From positions 3,983,001-4,047,000 of the forward strand of contig NZ_LT607413.1 of the NCBI RefSeq assembly GCF_900091495.1: a stretch of 64,000 nucleotides of DNA. The letters are read 5' to 3'. This DNA comes from Micromonospora echinospora. Its GTDB lineage: Bacteria; Actinomycetota; Actinomycetes; Mycobacteriales; Micromonosporaceae. Made by a program: the position numbers and the translations under genes. The notes beneath the pieces were generated by a model. The model did not search any database and was not told the origin of the DNA. It saw only the letters and a program-made list of their open reading frames with translations. Positions 53,969-63,777 of this stretch are shown in pieces; within the stretch, counting starts at the first letter, position 1, and every line of letters starts with the position of its first letter.

Positions 53969-54610
53969 TCAGCGGGTACGGCGTCGGACCAGCAGCGCGA
54001 TACCGGCCAGACCGAGCGTGATGACGATCACCACGCCCGCGTTCAGCAGCAGCAGGCGCTGCAACTCGCCGAGCGCCTGGTCGATGTCCCGGCCCGGGTC
54101 GAGGGACTCCTCCGGGAGCATCCGCTCGCCGCCGCCGACCCCGCCGCTCACCGCCTCGATCTGACGGGGCAGGGGGACCCCGGCGGTCCGCAGGGTCTCG
54201 GACATGTTGAGCCGGCCGAGGAACCAGCCCGCGTTGCTCTTGGCCGCGTTCGGCTGCTTGGCCGGGCGGTAGGCCCGCGGTCCGCCCTTGGCGAGCGGGT
54301 AGAGGTCGAAGGTCTGCTTCGGCTGGTCGCCGGCCAGCACCACGACCGTGTACTTCGGACCGAGATCGGCCTCCTTGGGGCCCGAGCGCGCGCCGTCGGT
54401 GCCGAACCAGTTGACCTGGTCGATGACCGCGGTCACGTGGGCCGGGGCGGTCTCGGTCCGCAGCCGTAGCGGCTCGGACAGCCCCTCCCCGGTGATGTCC
54501 ACTCCGGGTGGCGCGGACTTGGGCGCGGCGTGCGCCGTCCCGACCGACATCACCGCCACCAGGACCGCCCCGACCGCCGCGACGAGTAGCCGCCTCACCC
54601 TCCGGACCAC
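53969..54610 (-). CDS. exported, C-terminally anchored protein, unknown function
   Basis: A 213-residue protein. An N-terminal signal peptide (RRLLVAAVGAVLVAVMSVGT, cleavage after AHA) is followed by an extracytoplasmic domain of about 140 residues (GVDITGEGLSEPLRLRTETAP; VIDQVNWFGTDG; QTFDLYPLAKGGPRAYRP), then one helix (LLLLNAGVVIVITLGLAGIALLV) and a basic cytoplasmic end (RRRTR). It has the same topology as the divergent CopC protein. I recall similar hypothetical proteins in actinobacteria beside copper genes but cannot name the family. GTG 54610 follows GAGGCGG. Confidence 0.75.
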   Translation of the reverse strand: MVRRVRRLLVAAVGAVLVAVMSVGTAHAAPKSAPPGVDITGEGLSEPLRLRTETAPAHVTAVIDQVNWFGTDGARSGPKEADLGPKYTVVVLAGDQPKQTFDLYPLAKGGPRAYRPAKQPNAAKSNAGWFLGRLNMSETLRTAGVPLPRQIEAVSGGVGGGERMLPEESLDPGRDIDQALGELQRLLLLNAGVVIVITLGLAGIALLVRRRTR

Positions 54611-54835
54611 TGCCGCCTCCTCGCCCCGTTTCGATGGATGGCCTTGCTGCGGGTTACGCGCTGACTGGAGATGGCACGAGCACGCCGGGCAGGGCCGGCT
54701 GTACTTATCACAGACTCCGCCGGCCGTCGTTCGGTTGCAGCTTCCAGAACAGTATTTTGAACTATCTGTGATCTCAGTCCGACTAATGACAGGACGTCTG
54801 ATCGGTGGGCGGATCGTACCTTTACGGAGGGATGC
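54611..54835. promoter_or_regulatory. AT-rich divergent promoter region of the CopC pair
   Basis: Unusually AT-rich for this window (54705-54800). CTGT-N7-ACAG symmetry occurs at 54699-54713 (ctgtacttatcacag). On the plus strand TTGAAC near 54756 is followed after 18 bp by GACTAA, a possible promoter for the CopC gene. Confidence 0.4.
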
Positions 54836-55447
54836 ATGGGGGGCAGGGTCCTACGGCTGGCGGGTTGGGTGGTCACGATCGGCGTGGCACTCGGTCTGTC
54901 GCTGTGGTCGGCGGCACCAGCCGCCGCGCACAACTCGCTGGCCGGCAGCACTCCCGCTGACGGCGCACGGTTGGCGCAGGCTCCGACCCGGATCGAGCTG
55001 CGTTTCCTCGCCCGGCTCGATCCGAACACGACGAAGATCACAGTAACCGGACCGGACAACGTGCCGGCGTCCCGGGGTGCCCCGACGGTGAACGGCTCCC
55101 GGGTGGGCGTGGACTTCGCACCGGGGGCGGCCGGGCTCTACATCGTCGACTACCAGGTCCGCTCGGCGGACGGCCACCCGGTGAGCGGCGAGATCCGGTT
55201 CACCCTGACCACCGGCACCCCGGCCGACCCGTCGCCGTCGCCGACGGTGACTGCCCCGGCACCCACATCGGCCCCGGTCGACCCCGCACCGTCGACCGCA
55301 GGTGCCTCCACCACGCCGGCCGCCCAGCCGGCCGCCGACAGCGACGACGACACGCCCGTCTGGCCCTGGGTGGTCGGTGCGGTCGTCCTGCTCGCTGCGC
55401 TCGTCGCCGGGCTGCTGCTCCGCCGCCGTCCGCGCTCGGGCGGCTGA
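54836..55447 (+). CDS. CopC-domain copper-binding membrane-anchored protein
   Basis: A 203-residue protein. The signal peptide ends AAPAAAHNSLAGSTPADGARL; the mature N-terminal His, which supplies the Cu(II) site in CopC proteins, is at the cleavage point (AAAHN). The CopC beta-sandwich runs to about residue 125 (IVDYQVRSADGHPVSGEIRFTL, containing the second ligand motif DGHPV). A Thr/Pro/Ala linker and one helix (PWVVGAVVLLAALVAGLLL) anchor it. It probably binds copper at the cell surface. ATG 54836 is 5 nt after GGAGG. No CopD follows it; the gene stands alone. Confidence 0.9.
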   Translation: MGGRVLRLAGWVVTIGVALGLSLWSAAPAAAHNSLAGSTPADGARLAQAPTRIELRFLARLDPNTTKITVTGPDNVPASRGAPTVNGSRVGVDFAPGAAGLYIVDYQVRSADGHPVSGEIRFTLTTGTPADPSPSPTVTAPAPTSAPVDPAPSTAGASTTPAAQPAADSDDDTPVWPWVVGAVVLLAALVAGLLLRRRPRSGG

Positions 55448-55880
55448 GCGGGTAGGGCGTCCGACCGCGGGAACCACCGCAGCGGCAGCGAAGCCAACCG
55501 TCGGCGACGGCCAGGCGCGGTGGTCAGGGCGCGATGGTCGGGGCACGGTGGTCAGTGCCGGCGACGGTGGTCAGGGTGCGATGGTCGGTGTCGGCGACCT
55601 CCGCGTGGATCCGGTACGCCTGCCAGTACAACTCGATCGAAGCCGGCCGACCTGTCAGCACCCGCCTGTGCCCGGACCCCGTCACATCGCACCGAGGCTG
55701 GCCCCGTCTCCGCCAACCGCGCCGCCAGATCTTGGACAGTTACCGTCCGATAGCGACGGTAACTGTCCAAGCTTCCCGTTGAGGCGAGCGAGCGGTGGGG
55801 TGGGGTTGGGGCGGTTCAGTCGAGGCGCCGCCCCGTCCGGCGTCGTGCGGCCGTACTGGTGGCTTGCGCGACGCGTACGG
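55448..55880. other. 433-nt intergenic region with direct and inverted repeats
   Basis: No gene recognised. It contains the 23-bp direct repeat at 55519-55541 and 55566-55588 (ggtggtcaggg(c/t)gcgatgg core) and palindrome copy B (55731-55771). Confidence 0.5.
55731..55771. repeat. CTTGGACAGTTACCGTC palindrome, copy B
   Basis: Perfect 17-bp arms (55731-55747 and 55755-55771) with a 7-nt loop cgatagc. Preceded by agat, so the left end matches copy A (46151). Confidence 0.88.
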
Positions 55881-57290
55881 TCAGGGAAGCCGGACCCGGG
55901 CGGCCCGCAACCGGGTCAGGGTGCGCTCGCGGCCGAGCACCTCCATCGACTCGAACAGCGGCAGCCCGACGCTGCGCCCGGTGACCGCGACCCGGACCGG
56001 GGCCTGGGCCTTGCCGAGCTTGAGCCCACGCTCCGCGCCGACCGCCTCCAGGGTCGACTTGAGCGTCTCCGCCTCCCAGGACGCCAGCGCCTCGAAGGCG
56101 GCGGTGGCGGCGTCCAGCAGCTCGCCCGCGCCCTCCTTCATCGCCTTCGCCCAGGCCGCCTCGTCGATCAGCGGCGAGGCGAGGAAGAGGAAGTCCACGT
56201 TCGGCACGATCTCGCTGAGCACCGCGATCCGGGTCTGGGCCAGCGGGGCGACCGCCGCGAAGGCGTCCGCGTCGAACTCGGCCGGCTGCCACGGCGGCGG
56301 CGGGATGGTCGCCGTGCCGGTCAGCCACGGCTGGCAGGCGGCGACGAACTCCTCGACCGGCAGCGCGCGGATGTACTCCCCGTTGAACGCGCGCAGCTTC
56401 TTCTCGTCGAAGAAGGCGGGGGAGGGGTTCACCTCCGCCAGCCGGAACTCCTCCTCGATCACCGACCACGGGACGATCTCCCGGTCGCCGGAGGGCGCCC
56501 AGCCGAGCAGCATCAGGTAGTTGCGCATCGCGTCGGCGAGGTAACCCTCGTCCCGGTAGGCCTCCAGGGCGACCTTGTCGCGGCGCTTGGAGAGCTTCTG
56601 CCGCTTCTCGTTCACCACCACCGGCACGTGTGCCCAGACCGGCGGCTTCACGCCGAGCGCGTCCCAGAGGAGCTGCTGCTTGGGGGTGTTCGGCAGGTGC
56701 TCCTCGGCCCGGATCACGTGGGTGATCCCCATGGTCATGTCGTCGACCACGTTGGCCAGCAGGAAGACCGGCGAGCCGTCGCCCCGGGCGATGACGAAGT
56801 CCTCGATCAGCTTGTTCTCGAAGGTGGGCTCGCCCCGGATCAGGTCGACCACCACGGTCGTGCCCTCGTCCGGGGTACGGAAGCGCAGCGCCCGCCCGTC
56901 ACCCGGCCCGAGCCCCCGGTCCCGGCAGAAGCCGTCGTAACCGGCGTACTGCGAGCCGCTGCGGGCCTGCACCGCCTCCCGGGTGCAGTCGCAGTAGTAC
57001 GCCCGGCCCGACTCGTAGAGGCGCCCGGCGGCGGCCCGGTGCTCACCGGCGTTCTGCGACTGGAAGTACGGCCCCTCGTAGGAGCCGCGGGCGATGCCGA
57101 TCCAGTCCAGCGCCGACAGGATGCCCTCGGTCCACTCCGGCTTGTTGCGGGCCGCGTCGGTGTCCTCGACGCGGAGCACGAACACCCCGCCCTGCTGCTT
57201 CGCGTAGATCCAGTTCTGCAGGGCCGACCGGGCACCGCCGACGTGGAACATACCTGTCGGGGAAGGGGCAAAACGCACACGTACCGTCAC
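55881..57290 (-). CDS. gltX: glutamyl-tRNA synthetase
   Basis: A 469-residue class I synthetase that charges tRNA-Glu. [21 protein letters not shown] (HIGH-like motif in GMFHVGG, about residues 13-19), [26 protein letters not shown] and KLSKRRDK (KMSKS motif, about residue 245). The C-terminal anticodon-binding helical domain is complete. GTG 57290 follows GGAAGGC closely and gives the family start ([13 protein letters not shown]). The open frame upstream runs through repeat copy 6 and is not coding. Single gene here. Confidence 0.96.
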   Translation of the reverse strand: MTVRVRFAPSPTGMFHVGGARSALQNWIYAKQQGGVFVLRVEDTDAARNKPEWTEGILSALDWIGIARGSYEGPYFQSQNAGEHRAAAGRLYESGRAYYCDCTREAVQARSGSQYAGYDGFCRDRGLGPGDGRALRFRTPDEGTTVVVDLIRGEPTFENKLIEDFVIARGDGSPVFLLANVVDDMTMGITHVIRAEEHLPNTPKQQLLWDALGVKPPVWAHVPVVVNEKRQKLSKRRDKVALEAYRDEGYLADAMRNYLMLLGWAPSGDREIVPWSVIEEEFRLAEVNPSPAFFDEKKLRAFNGEYIRALPVEEFVAACQPWLTGTATIPPPPWQPAEFDADAFAAVAPLAQTRIAVLSEIVPNVDFLFLASPLIDEAAWAKAMKEGAGELLDAATAAFEALASWEAETLKSTLEAVGAERGLKLGKAQAPVRVAVTGRSVGLPLFESMEVLGRERTLTRLRAARVRLP

Positions 57291-57320
57291 GCCTTCCAGC
57301 GTACGGCTGCTGCGTGTTGG

Positions 57321-57376
57321 TGGTAGGAGGGGCCCCTTGTTACCGCTTTTTGTCGTGCAGGGGACCCCTGCTACCA
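57321..57376. repeat. CAGGGGWCCCCTG-family palindrome, copy 6
   Basis: tggtaggaggggccccttg and caggggacccctgctacca around ttaccgctttttgtcgtg. The spacer is almost identical to that of copy 1 (ttaccgctttttgcgta). Confidence 0.85.
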
Positions 57377-57394
57377 CCCGAGCCGCAGCACGTA

Positions 57395-57545
57395 CGGCGA
57401 GCGCGGCAGGTGCAGCGAGCGCAGCACGCGCGGCGGGTGCGGTGAGCGCGACGGCGCGGTGAGCGCGGCGAGTGCGGCGGTCGCGGCGGATGCGGCGGAT
57501 GCGGCGGATGCGGCGAGCGCGGTGAGCGCGACGGGGAGCGGCGCG
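57395..57545. repeat. GCGG(A/C)G-rich degenerate tandem repeats
   Basis: Runs of gcggatgcggatgcg and gcggtgagcgcg type, period about 9, in the gap after the MFS gene. The stretch is non-coding. Confidence 0.7.
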
Positions 57546-57556
57546 GGTGGGACTGG

Positions 57557-58828
57557 TCAGGGGACGGTGCGGATCTTCAGGACCAGGGCGCTGCCGAGCA
57601 GTGTCACCAGGGCGGTCACCGCGTACAGCGTCGGGTAGCCGCCGAGGTGCACCACGATCGGCGCGGAGATCGCCGGCCCGAGCACCTGCGGGGCCGAGTT
57701 GGCGATGTTGATCACCCCGAGGTCCCGTGCCCGGTCGGTGGCGGCCGGCAGCACCTGCGTGATCAGTGCGGCGTCCACTGACAGGTAGACGCCGTAGCCC
57801 GCGCCGAGCAGCGGTGCGGCGACGACCGCGACCGACCAGACCGGTGCGACGGCGAGCAGCAGCGCCGCGACGCCCATCACCACCCCGGCGGCGATCACGA
57901 AGACCTTCCGTCGCCCGGACCGGTCCGACAGCCAACCGGCGATGACGGTGGTGAGGGTCAACCCGGCGGTGTAGAGCAGGATCAGCACCAGCAGCGCGCC
58001 GTCCGGGTCGGGGTGGCGCACCTCGTCGGTGAGGAAGTACAGCAGGTAGAGCGTGCCCAGCGCGTTGCCGAGCTGGACCAGGAACCGGGTGATCCAGGCC
58101 CAGCCGAAGTCGGGGTGACGTCGCGGGTCGACGGCGGCCAGCAGCGCCCGTGGCCGCAGCTCGGGGCGGTGCGCGCGGGGCAGCGGGTCGTCCGGGGTGA
58201 GCAGGGCGAAGGGGAGGGCGAGCACCAGGACGGCCACCGCGACCGCCAGGTAGCCGGCGGCGTTGCCGGTGACCAGCGCGGTCACCAGCAGCACCCCGAG
58301 GACCAGTCCGAGCGCCTGGGGAATCCCGACCCATCCGGACACCGCGCCCCGCTGGGCGACCGGCACCCGGTCCGGCACGGCGGCGGTCAGGCTGGCCAGC
58401 ATCGCGTTGAAGCAGACCTGGGCGGCGACCCAGCCCACCGTCACGCCGAGGATGGTCTGCTGCCGGGCCAGCAGGACCAGGGCGAGGGCGCCGAGCAGCG
58501 CGCCGCCGGCCGTCCACAGGTGGCGGCGACCGAGTCGTCGGCGGCCGAGCCGGGCGACGGTACGGTCCGACAGCGCGCCGGCCAGCGGGTTGGCCAGCAC
58601 CGCGGCGAGTGCCCCGACCCCGGTGACCACGGCGAGCATGGTCTCCTTGCCGTCCGGGGCGATCCGTTCGACCTGCTGCGGCAGCAGCACCTGGATCGGG
58701 GTGAAGAAGGCCATCCAGACGCCGAGGTTGGCGGCGACGAGCAGGGCGATCCAGCCGCGCCGTACCGGCCGGGTGGGTTCGGCGAGCGCGGCCGGCAGCG
58801 AGCCGGGCGTCGGGTCGACGGTGCTCAC
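57557..58828 (-). CDS. MFS transporter
   Basis: A 423-residue major facilitator with 12 predicted helices. Signature-like loops [19 protein letters not shown] (between helices 2 and 3) and [14 protein letters not shown] (helices 8-9) are present. It belongs to the sugar/multidrug-like group often next to glycoside hydrolases (GPH-like by context). It lies 90 nt downstream of the GH1 beta-glucosidase on the same strand, so disaccharide uptake coupled to intracellular hydrolysis is the natural reading (inference). GTG 58828 has a weak GGCGGA ribosome-binding site. The gap to GH1 holds short cccgagcccggg(c/t) repeats. Confidence 0.88.
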   Translation of the reverse strand: MSTVDPTPGSLPAALAEPTRPVRRGWIALLVAANLGVWMAFFTPIQVLLPQQVERIAPDGKETMLAVVTGVGALAAVLANPLAGALSDRTVARLGRRRLGRRHLWTAGGALLGALALVLLARQQTILGVTVGWVAAQVCFNAMLASLTAAVPDRVPVAQRGAVSGWVGIPQALGLVLGVLLVTALVTGNAAGYLAVAVAVLVLALPFALLTPDDPLPRAHRPELRPRALLAAVDPRRHPDFGWAWITRFLVQLGNALGTLYLLYFLTDEVRHPDPDGALLVLILLYTAGLTLTTVIAGWLSDRSGRRKVFVIAAGVVMGVAALLLAVAPVWSVAVVAAPLLGAGYGVYLSVDAALITQVLPAATDRARDLGVINIANSAPQVLGPAISAPIVVHLGGYPTLYAVTALVTLLGSALVLKIRTVP

Positions 58829-58918
58829 CGTGGTCCGCCGCTCACCACCGCCCGGCCCGGCGGCTCACCCACCACCGCCGAGCCCGGGTGCTCGCGCCCC
58901 GACACCGAGCCCGGGCAC

Positions 58919-60259
58919 TCACTCCCCGCCCTCCCGGCTGCGGGCGATCAGGTCCCGGTACCAGGCGTACGACGACTTGGGCGTGCGCGCCTGTGTGTCG
59001 ACGTCGACGTGCACCAGGCCGAACCGCTTGGTGAAGCCCTCCGCCCACTCCCAGTTGTCCAGCAGGGACCAGACGAAGTAGCCGCGCACGTCCACCCCCT
59101 CGTCGATGGCCGCCCGCACCGCGCGCAGGTGGCCGTCCAGGTAGGCGATCCGCTCCGGGTCGTGCACCCGCCCGTCGGCGTCGGGCTCGTCGTCGTACGC
59201 GCAGCCGCTCTCGGTGATCTCGATCGGGGGCAGCGCGTCGCCGTACCGGTCACGCAGGCCGACCAGCAGCTCGCGCAGCCCGTCCGGGACCACCGGCCAG
59301 TCGAAGGCGGTGCGCGGGTATCCGTCGAGGTCGGCCTGCGCGAACGGCAGCGGCGAGCCCTCTTCCGGGGCGCGGACGCCGGTCGGGTTGTAGTAGTTGA
59401 CGCCGAGCACGTCGATCGGCGTGGCGATGGTGGTCAGGTCCCCGTCGCGGACGACCTCCGGCCCGGGTTCGAGGTCGGGCGGGTAGCCGAGGCCGAGCAC
59501 CGGATCGGTGAACAGCCGGTTGTGCAGCGCGTCGTACGCCGCCCCGGCGGCCCGGTCGGCGTCGGTGTCGCCGAGGACCCGCACCGGCGAGTAGTTGTTG
59601 GTCAGGGCGACCGGGCTGGTCGTCCGGGCGCGGAGGGCGGCGACGGCCAGTCCGTGTCCGAGGAGCTGGTGGTGGGCGACCGGGACGGCGTCGAAGAGGA
59701 GTTGCCGACCGGGGGCGTGGGTGCCCAGACCGTAGCCGAAGCTCATGTGCACGAACGGTTCGTTGAGCGTGATCCAGAGTCGGACCCGGTCGCCGAGGCG
59801 GGCGGCGACCAGGTCGGCGTACTCGGCGAACCGGTGGGAGGTGTCCCGGTTCAGCCAGCCGCCGGTATCCTCCAGGGGCTGCGGCAGGTCCCAGTGGTAG
59901 AGGGTGGCGACCGGGTCGATGCCCAGGGTCAGCAGCGCGTCGGTCAGGCGGTCGTAGAAGTCCAGGCCGCGCGGCGAGGCCGGGCCGGAACCCGGCGGCT
60001 GGACCCGGGTCCAGGCGACCGAGAACCGGTACGCGGAGACGCCGAGCCCGGCCATCAGCGCGACGTCCTCGGCGTACCGGTGGTAGTGGTCGCAGGCGAC
60101 GTCTCCGGTGCTGTCGTCGACGATGCGTCCTGTTTGGTGGGCGAAGGTGTCCCACACCGACGGGCCGCGACCGTCGGTGCCGGCGGCACCCTCGACCTGG
60201 TAGGCCGAGGTGGACACTCCCCAGCGGAAGCCGGCGGGGAACGTGGGCGTCGACGTCAT
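58919..60259 (-). CDS. GH1 beta-glucosidase
   Basis: A 446-residue family 1 glycoside hydrolase. FRWGVSTSAYQVEGA near the N-terminus, acid/base Glu in LWITLNEPFVH (about residue 166), nucleophile Glu in IEITESGCAYDD (about 355) and the aglycone loop VWSLLDNWEWAEGFTKRFGLVHVD. No signal peptide, so it acts inside the cell on imported beta-glucosides such as cellobiose. ATG 60259 (MTSTPTFPAGFRWG) has GGAGGGG at good spacing; the upstream ATG is within the Shine-Dalgarno sequence. A weak LacI-like element, GTGAAACGTATTC, lies at about 60280-60292. Confidence 0.95.
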   Translation of the reverse strand: MTSTPTFPAGFRWGVSTSAYQVEGAAGTDGRGPSVWDTFAHQTGRIVDDSTGDVACDHYHRYAEDVALMAGLGVSAYRFSVAWTRVQPPGSGPASPRGLDFYDRLTDALLTLGIDPVATLYHWDLPQPLEDTGGWLNRDTSHRFAEYADLVAARLGDRVRLWITLNEPFVHMSFGYGLGTHAPGRQLLFDAVPVAHHQLLGHGLAVAALRARTTSPVALTNNYSPVRVLGDTDADRAAGAAYDALHNRLFTDPVLGLGYPPDLEPGPEVVRDGDLTTIATPIDVLGVNYYNPTGVRAPEEGSPLPFAQADLDGYPRTAFDWPVVPDGLRELLVGLRDRYGDALPPIEITESGCAYDDEPDADGRVHDPERIAYLDGHLRAVRAAIDEGVDVRGYFVWSLLDNWEWAEGFTKRFGLVHVDVDTQARTPKSSYAWYRDLIARSREGGE

Positions 60260-60442
60260 GCACCCCTCCACGGGACGTGAAACGTATTCGGGACTCTAGG
60301 CCCCGCGTCGGGGATGCGCCATGGGCCATCGACGGCGAGCGCCGGATATCGGCGTGTCTTTTCCGAACCCGTCCCTATCTGTCCGTTTTGACGCATAGAG
60401 TGCGGAATATCGTGGGATGTCCTCAGTGGGGGAAAGACAGAG

Positions 60443-60892
60443 ATGATCCTCGTGGAACGCAGTGCGCACGTGGCGGCGCCGGTGGAAGTGGTCTGGGACG
60501 TGGTGCAGCGGGCCGAGCAGTTGCCGGCCTGGCTGGCCGGCGTACGAGCAGCCGAGGTGCTCTCGGGAGAGGGTTACGGTCGCCGACAACTGGTCCAGGC
60601 CGGGCGCGGCGCGGCGCACGAGGCGGAGGTGATCGCCTTCCAGGAGCCCAACCTCATCGGTTGGCGGGAACGGGCCAAGGGCGCCGGAGCCCGGGCGGAG
60701 GCGCGCACCGAGATCTACGTCCAGCTGACCTCGGACGAGGAGGAGGAAGGCGGCACGGTGGTCCGCCTCATCGTCGTCCGTTGGCCGGCCGGTCCGGTCA
60801 AGGCGGCCCTGCTCCGGCTCGGCCTGCGTCGGGTCGGCGCCGACCTGGAGGACTCGCTCGCCCGGCTGACCGACCTGGCCGCCGTCGGCTGA
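60443..60892 (+). CDS. SRPBCC-family (polyketide cyclase/START-like) protein
   Basis: A 149-residue helix-grip protein: VERSAHVAAPVEVVWDVVQRAEQLPAWL begins the fold, EVIAFQEPNLIGWRERAKG is the middle sheet, and RLGLRRVGADLEDSLARLTDLA the long C-terminal helix that lines the cavity. Ligand unknown; such stand-alone proteins bind hydrophobic molecules. ATG 60443 follows GGGGGAAAGACAG. TTGACG at 60388 is a possible -35, but no well-spaced -10 is evident. It ends in two stacked hairpins before aceE. Confidence 0.85.
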   Translation: MILVERSAHVAAPVEVVWDVVQRAEQLPAWLAGVRAAEVLSGEGYGRRQLVQAGRGAAHEAEVIAFQEPNLIGWRERAKGAGARAEARTEIYVQLTSDEEEEGGTVVRLIVVRWPAGPVKAALLRLGLRRVGADLEDSLARLTDLAAVG

Positions 60893-60921
60893 GCCGGGCC
60901 GGGTCCGGCGACGCCCGCGAC

Positions 60922-60963
60922 GGTGGTGGCCCGGGGTCCCCGCCAGGGACTCGGGCCACCACC
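60922..60963 (+). terminator. hairpin after the SRPBCC gene
   Basis: Arms ggtggtggcccg (60922-60933) and cgggccaccacc (60952-60963); the loop can extend with ggtcc/gggac pairing. Confidence 0.7.
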
Positions 60964-60972
60964 GGAGTCCGT

Positions 60973-61019
60973 ACACGACGAGGCCCGGCGCGATCGTCCC
61001 GCGCCGGGCCTCGTCGTGT
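60973..61019. terminator. strong bidirectional terminator ahead of the aceE end
   Basis: A 20-bp perfect stem (60973-60992 with 61000-61019) and a 7-nt loop atcgtcc, 8 nt from the aceE stop. Confidence 0.88.
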
Positions 61020-61026
61020 GGTCAGA

Positions 61027-63777
61027 TCAGGAGTCGCCGCCGGTCTCGCCGACCGGAGCGGCGTTGACGTCCCCGATCGCGTACTTGCGGGCCGCCTCGG
61101 CCGGCACCTCCGCCGGCACCGCGCCGCGCAGCGCGAGCTGCCGCAGCGTCGCGACGGCCACCGACTCAGCGTCGACGTTGAAGTGCCGGCGCAGCGCGTG
61201 CCGGGTGTCCGACATGCCGAACCCGTCGGTGCCCAGCGAGGTGTAGTCACCCGGTACCCAGCGGGAGATCAGGTCCGGTACCGCGCGCATCCAGTCGCTG
61301 ACCGCGACCTTCGGCCCGTCGGCGTCGGCCAGCTTCTGCTGGATGTACGGCACCCGCTGCTCCCCGCCCGGGTTCAGCAGGTTGTGCTCCTCGCACTCCA
61401 CCGCGTCGCGGCGCAGCTCCGTCCAGGAGGTCACCGACCAGACGTCGGCGGCCACGCCCCAGTCCTGGGCGAGCAACTGCTGGGCCTTCAGCGCCCACTG
61501 CATGCCCGTGCCCGAGGCCAGGATGTTGGCCCGGGGGGCGTCCCCGTGCGAGTTCACCGACGGGGCGGGGGAGTAGCGGTAGATCCCCTTGAGCAGCCCC
61601 TCGACGTCCACGTCGGCCGGCTCGACCGGCTGGAGGATCGGCTCGTTGTAGATGGTCAGGTAGTAGAAGACGTTCTCCTGCGCCTCGCCGTACATCCGGT
61701 GCAGGCCGTTCTCGACGATGTGCGCGATCTCGAACGCGAACGCCGGGTCGTACGCGACCACCGCCGGGTTGGTGGCGGCGATCAGGTGCGAGTGCCCGTC
61801 CTCGTGCTGGAGACCCTCACCGTTGAGCGTGGTCCGGCCGGCGGTCGCGCCGAGCACGAAGCCCCGGGCCATCTGGTCGGCCGCCGCCCAGAAACCGTCG
61901 CCGGTGCGCTGGAAGCCGAACATCGAGTAGAAGATGTACAGCGGGATCATCGGCTCGCCGTGCGTGGCGTACGAGGAACCGGCCGCGGTGAACGAGGCCA
62001 CCGAACCGGCCTCGTTGATCCCCTCGTGCAGGATCTGGCCGGTGGTCGACTCCTTGTACGACAGGAACAGCTCCCGGTCGACCGAGGTGTACTTCTGGCC
62101 GTGCGGCGAGTAGATCTTCTGCGTCGGGAAGAGTGAGTCCATCCCGAAGGTGCGCGCCTCGTCCGGGATGATCGGCACCCAGCGCTTGCCGAACTCCTTG
62201 TCCTTCATGATGTCCTTGAGCAGCCGGACGAAGGCCATCGTGGTGGCCACCTTCTGCTTGCCGGACCCGCGCTTGACGTCGGAGAACCGCTCGCTGCCGG
62301 GGATGACCAGCGGCTTCTGCTCGGTCCGCCGGGACGGCAGGTAGCCGCCGAGCTGCTGACGCCGCTCGCGGAGGTACGCCATCTCCGCGGAGGACTCGTC
62401 GGGGCGGTAGTACGGCGGGAGGTACGGGTTCTCCTCCAGCGCCTTGTCCGGGATGTCCAGGTAGAGCCGGTCGCGGAAGGTCTTCAGGTCCTCCAGCGTC
62501 AGCTTCTTCATCTGGTGGGTGGCGTTCCGGCCCTCGAAGTGCGAACCGAGCGTCCAGCCCTTGATGGTCTTGGCCAGGATCACCGTCGGCTGACCGGTGT
62601 GCTCCATCGCCGCCTTGTAGGCCGCGTAGAGCTTGCGGTAGTCGTGCCCGCCACGCTTGAGGTTCCAGATCTCGTCGTCGGAGAGCTGCTCGACCATCTT
62701 GCGGGTCCGCTGGTCGCGGCCGAAGAAGTGCTCCCGTACGTACGCCCCGGACTCCGCCTTGTAGGTCTGGTAGTCGCCGTCCGGGGTGGTGTTCATCAGG
62801 TTGACCAGCGCGCCGTCGGTGTCGGCGGCGAGCAGCGGGTCCCACTCCCGGCCCCAGACCACCTTGATGACGTTCCAGCCGGCGCCCCGGAAGAACGCCT
62901 CCAGCTCCTGCATGACCTTGCCGTTGCCCCGGACCGGACCGTCCAGCCGCTGGAGGTTGCAGTTGATCACGAAGGTGAGGTTGTCCAGCTCCTCGCGGGC
63001 GGCCACGCCGATCGCGCCGAGCGACTCGACCTCGTCCATCTCGCCGTCGCCGAGGAACGCCCAGACGTGCTGCTGGCTGGTGTCCTTGATGCCCCGGTGG
63101 TGCAGGTAGCGGTTGAACCGCGCCTGGTAGATCGCGTTCAGCGGGCCGAGGCCCATGGAGACCGTCGGGAACTCCCAGAAGTCCGGCATCAGCCGCGGGT
63201 GCGGGTACGACGGCAGGCCACCACCCGGGTGGGACAGCTCCTGCCGGAAGCCGTCGAGCTGGTCGTCGCTCAGCCGGCCCTCCAGGTACGCGCGCGCGTA
63301 CATACCGGGGGAGGCGTGCCCCTGGTAGAAGATGTGGTCGCCGCCACCCGGGTGGTCCTTGCCCCGGAAGAAGTGGTTGAAGCCGACCTCGTAGAGCGAG
63401 GCGGAGCTGGCGAAGGTGGAGATGTGGCCGCCCACGCCGATCTCGGGACGCTGCGCCCGGTGCACCAGCATCGCCGCGTTCCACCGGATGTACGCCCGGA
63501 TCCGCCGTTCGATGTGCTCGTCACCCGGGAACCACGGCTCGCGCTCCGGCGGGATGGTGTTGATGTAGTCGGTGGTGGTCAGCGACGGCACCCCCACCTG
63601 ACGCTCCCGGGCCCGCTCCAGCAGGCGCAGCATGACGTAGCGCGCGCGTTTGGTTCCGCGCTCGTCGATGACCCCGTCGAGCGACTCGACCCATTCGCTG
63701 GTTTCTTCAGGGTCGATGTCCGGAAGCTGGCTCGGCAGACCGGCGGTGATCACCGGGCGCTTGCGTTCCGTGGCCAC
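61027..63777 (-). CDS. aceE: pyruvate dehydrogenase E1 component, homodimeric type
   Basis: A 916-residue thiamine diphosphate enzyme that decarboxylates pyruvate and acetylates E2 lipoyl groups. ThDP motif region [24 protein letters not shown]...NCNLQ (GDGxxxE...N; about residues 243-280), the substrate His regions [20 protein letters not shown] and [20 protein letters not shown], and the transketolase-like C-terminus are all intact. Length and sequence match actinobacterial AceE. GTG 63777 has GAGGG 7 nt upstream. E2 and E3 are not in the window, as is usual in actinomycetes where aceE stands alone. Confidence 0.97.
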   Translation of the reverse strand: MATERKRPVITAGLPSQLPDIDPEETSEWVESLDGVIDERGTKRARYVMLRLLERARERQVGVPSLTTTDYINTIPPEREPWFPGDEHIERRIRAYIRWNAAMLVHRAQRPEIGVGGHISTFASSASLYEVGFNHFFRGKDHPGGGDHIFYQGHASPGMYARAYLEGRLSDDQLDGFRQELSHPGGGLPSYPHPRLMPDFWEFPTVSMGLGPLNAIYQARFNRYLHHRGIKDTSQQHVWAFLGDGEMDEVESLGAIGVAAREELDNLTFVINCNLQRLDGPVRGNGKVMQELEAFFRGAGWNVIKVVWGREWDPLLAADTDGALVNLMNTTPDGDYQTYKAESGAYVREHFFGRDQRTRKMVEQLSDDEIWNLKRGGHDYRKLYAAYKAAMEHTGQPTVILAKTIKGWTLGSHFEGRNATHQMKKLTLEDLKTFRDRLYLDIPDKALEENPYLPPYYRPDESSAEMAYLRERRQQLGGYLPSRRTEQKPLVIPGSERFSDVKRGSGKQKVATTMAFVRLLKDIMKDKEFGKRWVPIIPDEARTFGMDSLFPTQKIYSPHGQKYTSVDRELFLSYKESTTGQILHEGINEAGSVASFTAAGSSYATHGEPMIPLYIFYSMFGFQRTGDGFWAAADQMARGFVLGATAGRTTLNGEGLQHEDGHSHLIAATNPAVVAYDPAFAFEIAHIVENGLHRMYGEAQENVFYYLTIYNEPILQPVEPADVDVEGLLKGIYRYSPAPSVNSHGDAPRANILASGTGMQWALKAQQLLAQDWGVAADVWSVTSWTELRRDAVECEEHNLLNPGGEQRVPYIQQKLADADGPKVAVSDWMRAVPDLISRWVPGDYTSLGTDGFGMSDTRHALRRHFNVDAESVAVATLRQLALRGAVPAEVPAEAARKYAIGDVNAAPVGETGGDS

